From assembly GCA_029906195.1 (NCBI GenBank), contig JARWSJ010000002.1:558001-622000 (forward strand): a DNA stretch of 64,000 nucleotides, written 5' to 3'. How positions within the stretch are numbered: position 1 is the first letter of the stretch; every line of letters starts with the position of its first letter. Positions 9,001 through 16,343 of this stretch are shown here, piece after piece. The DNA is from Chitinophagaceae bacterium 26-R-25 (GTDB lineage Bacteria; Bacteroidota; Bacteroidia; Chitinophagales; Chitinophagaceae). The notes under the pieces are model-generated. The model was given only the letters and a program-made list of their open reading frames with translations. It made no database searches and had not been told where the DNA came from. The position numbers and the translations under genes were made by a program.

Positions 9001-9492
9001 TCAAACACCGTTCGGTACAAAGCATTTTCAGTAAACATTTTTGTTACTTATCAGCAAGGCAACAGGATCAGGCTTTATCCTGCTTTCAAGCAGCGTTACT
9101 CCGACCTGGATGCGATGCCCAAAGAATTTTATGACAGATGGGTAATTCCCGGTGACCAGGGACAAACAACTGTGCCTTCCATTGCAGACGTTTATCAACA
9201 ATATTTACTTGGGGGCGCTTATCCTTACAACAACTACAACTATTCGACAGAACGGGTTGCAGACGGTTCTTTCGTAAGATTAAAGACTGTTTCACTCACT
9301 TATCAATTACCGGCAGCGACTTTACAAAAAGCGAAGCTGAGCAATTTATCTGTAACGGCACAAGCTATTAACCCGTGGCTGATTTATTCCGATTCAAAAT
9401 TGAAAGGGCAAGATCCAGAGTTCTTCAATGCAGGTGGTGTGGCGCAGCCGGTGCAGAAGCAGTTTACGCTTTCGTTGAAGGTAGGGATTTAG
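6079..9492 (+). CDS. SusC/RagA-type TonB-linked outer-membrane transporter
   Basis: 1137 residues. A signal-like N-terminus precedes a carboxypeptidase-regulatory-like beta sandwich ('RVTGKVTSEENDAPLANVSI', about residues 52-130). Then come a TonB-box-like stretch ('SEVVVTGYQNIDKR'), a plug domain ('VRVRGATSINGDNKPLWVVDGV'; 'AAALYGARAMNGVIVITTKKG') and a 22-strand-type barrel ending in 'KQFTLSLKVGI'. It would import a bulky substrate across the outer membrane with the SusD partner just downstream. The missing 'SusC start' extension suggests either ATG (6079 or 6085) is possible. The TAG stop is the first element of a GGAATTA heptad tract. Confidence 0.93.
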   Translation: MLMRYFSMGRCFCVCTYLFVLTQSVRADENKKPSETITPHFKVPGLLNDTVPKRVTGKVTSEENDAPLANVSITILQTKKGVETDASGNFVIYAKDGDNIQFSYVGRTPKVITYHNQTTLNVTMVAGTERILSEVVVTGYQNIDKRKFSGAAVGLKAEDVKIDGMTDVSRMLEGRAAGVSVQNVSSTFGTAPKVRVRGATSINGDNKPLWVVDGVVLEDVVNISNDQLSSGDAVTLLGSSVAGLNVNDIESFDILKDAAAAALYGARAMNGVIVITTKKGRVGRPIVSYVGNFSTQLKPTYNSYNIMNSADQMAVYTELYKKGMLNSTISDGANTGVYGKMYDEINTYDETSGRFGVENTVAGRAAFLQRYVGVNTDWFDVLFKNSFIQEHNLSISSGTDRSQTYFSTNFYYDNGWTIADNVKRYTLNFKNTYNLNNKLTAGFSTVGSLRQQRAPGTLQRAANTVQGSYDRDFDINPFSYAINTSRTITPYDSTGQLEYFKMNYAPFNIINELRNNYIDLTVLDIRLQGELQYKFAKNFRYEFVGALRFVKSTQEQQVHENSNMAGAYRAAGTSTVRQNNKFLYRDPDNPDAEPVVVLPYGGFYNRTEDQLANYEVRNSVNYNKTFNEVHSLNVLVGQQIKYANRQNASNIGYGYQYDQGGVPFIDYRIIKQALENSFPYYGMTKTYDRFAAFYGTAGYSYNRKYNLTATARYDGSNQLGESKTARWLPTWSVSGSWNIDQESFMKNVNFVDFLTLRASYGLTASMGPATNSSIVLKNMQTRRPYLSEVESVILQESLENQDLTWEKLYTGNIGVDATMFDRRLNVTVDLYRRRSFDLISIIKTSGIGGEAYKAANYADMKSHGIEFMVGGDIIRQSDWGWKTNLTFGFNKNEITNAKNDPIIFDLVKAEGGNKQGYPVSGLFSLDFKGLQQRTGVPQFVNENGDIDPAVYLQSDNTQHLVYEGPVDPAITGGFSNTVRYKAFSVNIFVTYQQGNRIRLYPAFKQRYSDLDAMPKEFYDRWVIPGDQGQTTVPSIADVYQQYLLGGAYPYNNYNYSTERVADGSFVRLKTVSLTYQLPAATLQKAKLSNLSVTAQAINPWLIYSDSKLKGQDPEFFNAGGVAQPVQKQFTLSLKVGI

Positions 9493-9570
9493 GAATTAGG
9501 AATTAGGAATTAGGAATTAGGTAGAAGTACTAACAACTAACAACTCAGAACTCAATACTCAAAACTCATT
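9488..9570 (+). repeat. Heptad tracts filling the susC-susD spacer
   Basis: TAGGAAT units run from the susC stop to about 9520. From 9530 to 9568 a second tract reads ACTAACAACTAACAACTCAG and continues as ACTCAAT/ACTCAAA units to four bases before the susD ATG. Both keep a 7-bp period, so almost the whole 80-bp spacer is heptad sequence. Confidence 0.9.
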
Positions 9571-9572
9571 AC

Positions 9573-11015
9573 ATGAAATACTCCATATACATCTTCATAC
9601 TTTTTGCGGTTGCCATTAGCAGCTGTAAGAAGTATTTGGAACAAGTGCCGGACAACAGAACGCAATTGGATTCGCCGGAAAAAGTAGCGCAGCTTTTGGG
9701 CACCGCTTATCCGCAGGCGAGTTATATAACTTTTGCAGAGGCCATTTCTGATAACGTAGAAGACAAAGGTGCAGGTGTTGCACTTAACATTAACCTGGAT
9801 CCTTTCTACTTCGAGGATGTTCTAGATCAGAAACAGGACTCGCCGGAGTTTTACTGGGATGCTTGCTACACGGCTATTGCAGCGTCTAACCAGGCACTTG
9901 CAACTTGTTTGGCAGCACCGGATTCGCAAAACTATCGCACGCAAAAAGGTGAAGCATTGGTAACAAGGGCCTTTTCACACTTCATGCTTGTGAACTTTTT
10001 CTCCAAGTTTTATGATGCAACAACTGCAGGCACCGATCCCGGTATTCCTTACGTAACAGAGCCTGAAAAAGTAGTGTTTAAAAATTACGATCGCAAAACT
10101 GTGCAGTATGTGTACGACATGGTGGAGAAAGATTTGACAGCGGGCCTGCCATTACTCAAGGACCAGGCATACACCGTACCTCGCTATCACTTCAACCTGG
10201 CGGCGGCACATGCATTTGCGGCGAGGTTTTATTTATTTAAAAAAGACTATGACAAAGTGATCGAACATGCAAACGCTGCATTTCCCAATAACAATTTTGC
10301 TGCCAACATGCGTCCATGGAACACCACTTACCAGACTCTGTCTTTCTTTACTTTGCTGGCCACTTATACCAAGGCGTCAGAGCCTGCTAATCTGTTGCTT
10401 ACGGAAATGCCTTCGTTCTGGGCACGCTACGGTCCATCATATAGATATGGATTAAGCTATGCAAAGCAACGCGATATTTTGGGTGCCAATGTAACCGGTG
10501 GCAGATGGGCGTACTCGGTGTTTTACACCGGTTCGCAGGATTATTTCGTACCTAAGTTCAACGAGTATTTTGTTACCACCTCGATCAATGCAAATACGGG
10601 CATTCCCTACATTATGCAACCGGAGCTTACTACAGAGGAAGTGCTGCTGAGCCGGGCCGAAGCCTACATTTATAAAAACAATACAGCTGCTGCCACAGCA
10701 GACCTGAACACTTTCGTGAGCAAGCGCATAACGAACTACAGTGCTTCGCAGCATAATATAACTGCAACCAAGCTTTCTAACTTTTACGGCACGTCGGACC
10801 TGCAAACAGGATTGCTGCTTGCAACGCTTGATTTCAGAAGAGCAGAATATGTGATGGAAGGCTTGCGATGGTTTGATCTGCAGCGATACAAAATTCCGGT
10901 AGAGCATTCGTTTTACGACGGCTCCACCAAAACATTAAGCCCGACTGATCCGTATCGAGTTTTTCAAATACCTGAATCTGCAACACTTTCAGGCATTGCG
11001 TTGAACCCGAGGTAG
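9573..11015 (+). CDS. SusD/RagB-family surface lipoprotein
   Basis: 480 residues, beginning with a lipoprotein signal (AVAISSCKKYLEQVPDN), as usual for SusD. TPR-like helices follow ('KGEALVTRAFSHFMLVNFFSKFYD', about residue 130), and the C-terminal signature 'LDFRRAEYVMEGLRWFDLQRYKIPVEH' is characteristic. It caps the SusC barrel and binds the ligand at the cell surface. It is shorter than many carbohydrate-binding SusD proteins and its partners are a HExxH lipoprotein and a DUF4302 protein, which fits a non-glycan or unusual ligand (inference). Confidence 0.92.
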   Translation: MKYSIYIFILFAVAISSCKKYLEQVPDNRTQLDSPEKVAQLLGTAYPQASYITFAEAISDNVEDKGAGVALNINLDPFYFEDVLDQKQDSPEFYWDACYTAIAASNQALATCLAAPDSQNYRTQKGEALVTRAFSHFMLVNFFSKFYDATTAGTDPGIPYVTEPEKVVFKNYDRKTVQYVYDMVEKDLTAGLPLLKDQAYTVPRYHFNLAAAHAFAARFYLFKKDYDKVIEHANAAFPNNNFAANMRPWNTTYQTLSFFTLLATYTKASEPANLLLTEMPSFWARYGPSYRYGLSYAKQRDILGANVTGGRWAYSVFYTGSQDYFVPKFNEYFVTTSINANTGIPYIMQPELTTEEVLLSRAEAYIYKNNTAAATADLNTFVSKRITNYSASQHNITATKLSNFYGTSDLQTGLLLATLDFRRAEYVMEGLRWFDLQRYKIPVEHSFYDGSTKTLSPTDPYRVFQIPESATLSGIALNPR

Positions 11016-11108
11016 GAGTTAGAGATTAGGAATTAGGAATTAGAGATTAGGAATTAGGAATGAAGATCGATCGTAAAGTCTAACAACAAACAACTCACAA
11101 CTCTTTAT
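11013..11108 (+). repeat. Heptad tracts in the susD-metalloprotein spacer
   Basis: Starting at the susD TAG, GAGATTA/GGAATTA units continue to about 11058. ACAACTC-type units occupy 11080-11103, ending eight bases before the next ATG. Confidence 0.85.
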
Positions 11109-11110
11109 AA

Positions 11111-12406
11111 ATGAAACTACTCAAAATAATAACGCTTGTTGCAATGCTTGGAACCATCGCATCGTGCAAAAAAGATGAGAACCTCAACACCAATATTCCG
11201 GGGCTGGGTGGCGACTCGTGGGTGGCCTCCCAACTGGATAAATGGTTGTTCGACAGCCTTACGCATCCTTACAATATTGAAGTAAAATATAAATGGGATC
11301 AATCAGAACTTGATCTTAACAAAACACTCGTGCCACCCATTGAATCGAAGGTACAGCCTGTGTTGGATGCATTAAGGCAAATTTGGATCAACACTTATGT
11401 CGCAGAAGCGGGAGCAACATTTTTCAAAAAATATTCTCCGAAGCTTATTGTAATGGTGGGAAGTCCATCCTTCAATCCAGACGGTTCCATCACCCTGGGT
11501 ACTGCTGAAGGCGGCAGAAGAGTGGTGCTGTACGATGTAAATGATTATGATAACACAAATGTTACTTCCGTACAACAAATGGTACACGTGGTAGAACATG
11601 AGTTTGGACACATCCTGAACCAGAATCAAATCTATCCGCCTGAATTCAAACAGATATCTGTTGGTAAATACACTGCCAACTGGATCAATGAATCAGATGA
11701 CCAGGCCAACAGTGAGGGTTTTATTTCTGCCTACGCAAAATCAGCTCCTGATGAGGATTTTGTGGAAATGATATCATTAATGTTGTCCAACGGAAGAATG
11801 TGGTTTGAGATGATGGTCAACAGTCAGTCAGATAGTGCGCAATCTGCTTTACGAAGCAAAGAACAATATGTAGTAGGCTACTACAAAAGTGTTTGGAATA
11901 TAGATTTCTATGCTCTGCAAACTGACGTGCAAAAAGCCTTGACCAGTGTGACGGGAAGACCAACGCTTTCTTCTGTATTTGGTTTTGGAAAAACATATAC
12001 ATCGGCAGTTTGGAGAGCTGCGATTACGGGTAGTTCGCCGGATTTTAAAGCCATCTTCGATGCAGCCTCAACGAGTTTGGATGGTTCGTTTGGAGTGGCG
12101 CTGGATTCAATGAAAGTAACCTTCACCGCCAGCAACCGGATACGCGTACAAATGTTTTTCGGCGGTTACCAAGCAAGTTTCACCTATAGTTTCTCAACGG
12201 ATGCAAACGGTGTGATGACGCTCACGTACTTGACCGCGGATGGAAATGGCGCTTTGATAAAAAATGATGTGCAGGGATTGCTCGATTATTTTTCACAATT
12301 TCATTTTACACTGGATTGGGGATTCAACAGAGATTCCAACGCGAATCTCGGAGCGTTTGTACCGCAGGAGAGTCCCAAGGTTTATTATGTGGGAATATTG
12401 GAGTGA
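11111..12406 (+). CDS. SusCD-associated zinc metallohydrolase lipoprotein (HExxH)
   Basis: 431 residues with a lipobox (MLGTIASCKKDEN). The zinc motif HEFGH is at residues 163-167 in 'HVVEHEFGHILNQ', with 'NESDDQANSEGFISAYAKSAPDEDFVEMIS' downstream, which probably supplies the third ligand. This architecture matches the family named substrate import-associated zinc metallohydrolase lipoprotein, found next to SusC/SusD pairs. It probably acts at the cell surface, trimming a peptide or similar substrate before import (inference). Third gene of the susC-susD operon. Its TGA stop runs into TGAGTGATGAGT. Confidence 0.85.
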   Translation: MKLLKIITLVAMLGTIASCKKDENLNTNIPGLGGDSWVASQLDKWLFDSLTHPYNIEVKYKWDQSELDLNKTLVPPIESKVQPVLDALRQIWINTYVAEAGATFFKKYSPKLIVMVGSPSFNPDGSITLGTAEGGRRVVLYDVNDYDNTNVTSVQQMVHVVEHEFGHILNQNQIYPPEFKQISVGKYTANWINESDDQANSEGFISAYAKSAPDEDFVEMISLMLSNGRMWFEMMVNSQSDSAQSALRSKEQYVVGYYKSVWNIDFYALQTDVQKALTSVTGRPTLSSVFGFGKTYTSAVWRAAITGSSPDFKAIFDAASTSLDGSFGVALDSMKVTFTASNRIRVQMFFGGYQASFTYSFSTDANGVMTLTYLTADGNGALIKNDVQGLLDYFSQFHFTLDWGFNRDSNANLGAFVPQESPKVYYVGILE

Positions 12407-12522
12407 TGAGTGATGAGTTTTGTAGAGGAAGCAGTAAATGCTGAAAACAAAAGTAAAAATCAAAAGTAAAAAACTCAGAACTCAGAACTCAAAACTTAGA
12501 ACTGTGAACTCAAAACTTAAAA
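12404..12522 (+). repeat. Heptad tracts between metalloprotein and DUF4302 gene
   Basis: GAGTGAT units start at the stop codon. 12446-12520 holds AAAAGTA/AAAAATC and AACTCAG/AACTCAA/AACTTAG units, reaching three bases before the DUF4302 ATG. The tract stays open in the downstream frame, so automated calling would wrongly extend that gene by 29 codons. Confidence 0.85.
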
Positions 12523-12524
12523 AA

Positions 12525-13832
12525 ATGAACAAATCACTATTATACATCGGATTGTTGTTGATGATAGCGTTTGCAGCATGTAAGAAAGACGATTCGCATC
12601 CCTTCGATAAATCACCGAACGATAGAATGCAGGAGCTTTTGGATAGCTACCAGGCAACCTTTGTAAATGCGCAATATGGCTGGCGGGCCGTTGTTTTTCC
12701 AGACAGCGGGAAAAGCGGTGGTTATACATTTTATTGGAAATTTACGAACGATAATCGTGTCACCATGTACGCTGATATTTATCCGTCAACAATCGATCAG
12801 TCATTCGAAAGCAGTTACAGAATGAAAGGTTTGCAGCAGCCGGCATTGATCTTCGATACGTATTCTTATCTGCATATACTTTCAGATCCAAACAGCAACG
12901 TGAACGGTGGCACAATGGGCAAGGGCTTATTGAGCGACTTTGAATTTGCAGTAGATACGGTTACCAAAGACAGTGTGAAACTTACTGGTCGCTACAATGG
13001 AAGCAAAGCCTTTATGGTGCCAGCCACACAGCAGGAATCACAAGACTTTGCGGGATCTTTTGGTAACGCCATGGACTTTGAAAACATCGCCAACCTCACC
13101 ACTTATTTTAAACGACTCGTGCTGGGAAGCAATCAGTTTGATATGTCCGTCAACCTCTCAACAAGAACCATTACTTTTTCTTGGGTAGAAGGAGGCGTGG
13201 TGAAAACTTTTACAACGGGCTATTTTTATTCAAATGGAAAAGTTGTGTTGGCGCATCCGTTCACTGCAAATGGCATTACGATAACTGATTTTTCCAACAT
13301 TAGTTACGATGCACCGAACAGTGTCATCCATGTAACAGCTGCAGGAGTTGCCGGACAGATCCAGGGCTCCGGACAGCCTATCCTTGTCGACACCAACGCA
13401 CCTCAAAGATGGTACCAGGCGGTACTTTCACAGGATAGTTACTGGTACTCGTTTACAGGCTTCACAGTGGAAGGGCACCAGGATGCGTATGGTATTACCA
13501 CGATTCCTAATTTTTATTATCTCATTTTCTGGCCGAGCTTCGGCACCAATTATGATCTCACCGGATTTGTGGTAGTGGTCAATAATAGTTCACTCTCTAT
13601 ATCTTATGGCCTGGCCACTTCAACGCCGCCAACATTTACGTCAGATGGCAGGGTAATATTTTCAGAGCTCGGGTTTGTAGGAACCATTCCACCAGGTGAG
13701 CAAGCAATCTTCGATAATACCGCCGCAAAATTCACCGATCCTTCCGGCTACTATCTCGTGCAAACCGGCAGGCAAGCCTATGACATGGTAAGCGCAAAGG
13801 ATGGAAAGGCGTGGATAAGCTGGCAGTATTGA
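12525..13832 (+). CDS. DUF4302-type lipoprotein of the SusCD locus
   Basis: 435 residues from the ATG at 12525 (MNKSLLYIGLLLMIAFAACKKDD), which gives an ideal lipoprotein signal. The longer in-frame start at 12438 only translates heptad repeat. The N-terminal segment 'NDRMQELLDSYQATFVNAQYGWRAVVFPDSGKSGG' and the following 'YTFYWKFTNDNRVTMYADI' are typical of DUF4302 proteins, a beta-rich family found in SusCD operons with HExxH lipoproteins. Role: probably an accessory surface lipoprotein that binds the imported ligand (inference). Last gene of the locus. Confidence 0.8.
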   Translation: MNKSLLYIGLLLMIAFAACKKDDSHPFDKSPNDRMQELLDSYQATFVNAQYGWRAVVFPDSGKSGGYTFYWKFTNDNRVTMYADIYPSTIDQSFESSYRMKGLQQPALIFDTYSYLHILSDPNSNVNGGTMGKGLLSDFEFAVDTVTKDSVKLTGRYNGSKAFMVPATQQESQDFAGSFGNAMDFENIANLTTYFKRLVLGSNQFDMSVNLSTRTITFSWVEGGVVKTFTTGYFYSNGKVVLAHPFTANGITITDFSNISYDAPNSVIHVTAAGVAGQIQGSGQPILVDTNAPQRWYQAVLSQDSYWYSFTGFTVEGHQDAYGITTIPNFYYLIFWPSFGTNYDLTGFVVVVNNSSLSISYGLATSTPPTFTSDGRVIFSELGFVGTIPPGEQAIFDNTAAKFTDPSGYYLVQTGRQAYDMVSAKDGKAWISWQY

Positions 13833-13980
13833 GAATTGAAAATTGAAAGTTGAAAGTTGAAAATGACGTAGGGGCGAATCGCATTCGCCCTATAACACAA
13901 ACGACCTGACATTTTCAGATTCCGAAGCTACACGTTCATGGTGCAAGACCTGACAGGTTTTTGAAAACCTGTCAGGTCTT
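13830..13980. repeat. Heptad tract and two hairpins after the SusCD locus
   Basis: The TGA stop at 13830-13832 continues as TTGAGAATTGAAAATTGAAA heptads to 13863. Bases 13872-13890 form the palindrome GGGCGAAT-CGC-ATTCGCCC. Bases 13945-13961 and 13964-13980 form a 17-bp perfect hairpin (AAGACCTGACAGGTTTT) with a 2-nt loop. The rest up to the GH2 gene (13981-14182) shows no clear element. Confidence 0.85.
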
Positions 13981-14182
13981 GGTCTCCTAAATCAATGGCA
14001 AGGGCACTGACCCCCTGCCATTTTTCATTTTCTTAACAAGCTCGACTAGTACCACCAAGACATAATTGAGATTCTTTGATTAAAAAGTGAGACTATATTA
14101 CCAGACCCCATTAAACAAGTTTGGTAAGTTCGCGCAGTCGACAACAACGGTTGCGAATTCATCTCACCTTAAAAAGAGCTAT

Positions 14183-16027
14183 ATGAAAAAACAAGCAGTT
14201 GCTTTTTCCCTGATGCTATTGGCAATGGCGCAAACAAACGCACAGAATGCAGGGTGGAAGCCAGTGACAGGAAAAATTACTACAGAGTGGGCCTCAAAAG
14301 TTGATCCCAATAATACATTACCAGAATACCCAACACCACAAATGGTGCGCGGCAACTGGGCTTCATTAAACGGTCTGTGGCAATATGCCATCACTCCAAA
14401 ATCGCAGGAAACATTGCCTGCAACATTAGACGGCAATATACTCGTGCCGTTCGCAGTCGAATCTTCTCTTTCTGGCGTTGCAAAAACCGTTGGCAAGGAT
14501 TCTGTGTTGTGGTACAAGCGTACAATCGACGTTCCATCTTCTTTTAAAAATAAAAACGTGTTGCTGCATTTTGGCGCTGTTGACTGGCAGGCAGATATTT
14601 TTCTGAACGGACAAAAAATTTCAACCCACCAGGGAGGCTTCGAGCCGTTCACTGTTGACCTTACATCAGCGCTTAAAAAAGGAAGCAAGCAGGAACTGGC
14701 CATTCGTGTTTGGGACCCAACAGACGAAGGTCCTCAACCGCGTGGTAAGCAAGTGAAAAAACCGGAAGGCATTTGGTACACACCGGTTACAGGCATCTGG
14801 CAAACAGTGTGGATCGAAGGCGTTGCAAAAACATACATTGCTTCTTCACGTCAAACGCCAAATGTAGATGCGAAAACAGTAAGCGCTTTAGCAAACGTAG
14901 CCAATGCACAACCTGGCGATGAAGTACGTGTTGCTGCATTTGATGGAAATAATAAAGTAGCAGAGCAAACAATTGCTCCGGGAAGCGAGGCCGCTTTGGC
15001 AATTACCAATCCGCATTTGTGGTCGACAACAGATCCGCATTTATACGACCTTACTTACACCGTGTTGCGCAAAGGCAAAGTAATAGACGAAGTGAAAAGT
15101 TATTTCGCGATGCGAAAAATTTCTTTGGCGGCAGATAAGAACGGCATTCAACGCATGATGCTGAATGACAAATTTGTGTTCCAGTATGGGCCGTTAGACC
15201 AGGGTTGGTGGCCCGATGGCTTGTACACGGCACCAACAGACGAAGCCCTGAAATATGACATCGTAAAAACGAAAGGCATGGGCTTTAACATGATCCGCAA
15301 ACACATAAAGGTTGAACCTGCAAGATGGTATTATTACTGCGATCAAATGGGCATGCTTGTATGGCAGGATATGCCAAGCGGCGATTTGGGCAACCATTGG
15401 GAGAATCGTCCGGGAGTGCTGGGTCGCGCAACAGACAAGGACCGTTCTGCAGAATCAGAACAATATTATCGCACAGAGTGGAACCAGATAATAGATGCAC
15501 TCTACAATTTTCCTTCCATCATTGTGTGGACACCATTCAACGAAGCGTGGGGACAATTTAAAACAGCGGACATCACAAGCTGGACAATGCAGAAAGATCC
15601 GACAAGATTAGTAAACAGCGCAAGCGGAGGTAACTTTTATCCTGTTGGACATATTTGCGACCTGCATAACTATCCCGAACCCGCAATGCCAAGGCCCGAC
15701 ATTTTCGGTTCGAAACAAGCAGTGGTGTTGGGTGAGTTTGGTGGATTAGGTTTGCCTGTGGAAGGACACACATGGCAGGATAAAAACAATTGGGGCTACC
15801 GCAGTTTCAAAAATGCAGACGAGATGTTTAAGATGTATGCGTCGTATACAGAAAAGCTGCAAGGCCTGATAAAACAAGGGCTTTCAGCCGCTGTCTACAC
15901 ACAAACAACAGACGTGGAAGTAGAAACAAACGGTTTCATGACATACGATAGAAAAGTAATGAAAATGCCGGAAGCAAAACTGAAAGAGGTAAACGAGAAG
16001 TTATATAATCCTGCACTTGCTGAATAG
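14183..16027 (+). CDS. Glycoside hydrolase family 2 enzyme (beta-galactosidase-like)
   Basis: 614 residues from ATG 14183 (MKKQAVAFSLMLLAMAQTNA, signal peptide). The in-frame start 32 codons upstream lacks a signal and was rejected. Order: N-terminal jelly-roll ('GNWASLNGLWQYAI'), immunoglobulin-like domain, TIM barrel. The predicted acid/base is Glu454 in 'TPFNEAWGQF' and the nucleophile Glu518 in 'VVLGEFGG'. GH2 covers beta-galactosidases, beta-mannosidases and others. Beta-galactosidase is favoured because GalK and GalT lie in the same locus, but specificity is not proven. Secreted to the periplasm or surface. The TAG stop is followed by GGAATTA units. Confidence 0.88.
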   Translation: MKKQAVAFSLMLLAMAQTNAQNAGWKPVTGKITTEWASKVDPNNTLPEYPTPQMVRGNWASLNGLWQYAITPKSQETLPATLDGNILVPFAVESSLSGVAKTVGKDSVLWYKRTIDVPSSFKNKNVLLHFGAVDWQADIFLNGQKISTHQGGFEPFTVDLTSALKKGSKQELAIRVWDPTDEGPQPRGKQVKKPEGIWYTPVTGIWQTVWIEGVAKTYIASSRQTPNVDAKTVSALANVANAQPGDEVRVAAFDGNNKVAEQTIAPGSEAALAITNPHLWSTTDPHLYDLTYTVLRKGKVIDEVKSYFAMRKISLAADKNGIQRMMLNDKFVFQYGPLDQGWWPDGLYTAPTDEALKYDIVKTKGMGFNMIRKHIKVEPARWYYYCDQMGMLVWQDMPSGDLGNHWENRPGVLGRATDKDRSAESEQYYRTEWNQIIDALYNFPSIIVWTPFNEAWGQFKTADITSWTMQKDPTRLVNSASGGNFYPVGHICDLHNYPEPAMPRPDIFGSKQAVVLGEFGGLGLPVEGHTWQDKNNWGYRSFKNADEMFKMYASYTEKLQGLIKQGLSAAVYTQTTDVEVETNGFMTYDRKVMKMPEAKLKEVNEKLYNPALAE

Positions 16028-16343
16028 GAAGGAATTAGGAATTAGAAATGTCAAGCTGTTTAGTTTATTGACCTTTCCACCTTACATGGTGATTAGAACC
16101 AGTAACGAAAAACTGCTTGTCATCCCGACGAAGGAAGGATCCGGGCGTTTAGTTAAACTGTATGTTAATGTGAAACCCAGATCCCTCGTGCCTCGGGATG
16201 ACAAGCAACATTCCTCCAATTTTTCAAACAGCTTAGCTATGTGGCGTTCCTCCTTTCCTCTGTGAAAAAAACTCCGTTGCCTCTGTGGTTAAAAAAATAG
16301 TCACACCATTAACCAGAACAAACAACATCAACATTGTAGCACA
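16028..16343. repeat. Intergenic: heptads and a 31-bp imperfect inverted repeat
   Basis: 16031-16048 is a GGAATTA/GAAATG tract after the GH2 stop. 16115-16145 (GCTTGTCATCCCGACGAAGG) and 16175-16205 are imperfect reverse complements about 30 nt apart, resembling a dispersed palindromic repeat. 16243-16300 holds the words 'cctttcctctgtgaaaaaaa' and 'cctctgtggttaaaaa' seen at five places in the window. No promoter box was identified before the GH127 gene. Confidence 0.8.

Noticed and set aside
13945..13980. Intrinsic terminator of the SusCD locus
   Set aside because: The 17-bp hairpin lacks a T run and resembles a dispersed palindrome (AGACCTGACAGG), so I list it as a repeat.
16115..16205. Remnant of an insertion sequence
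   Set aside because: The inverted repeats are only 30 bp apart with no transposase sequence or target duplication.
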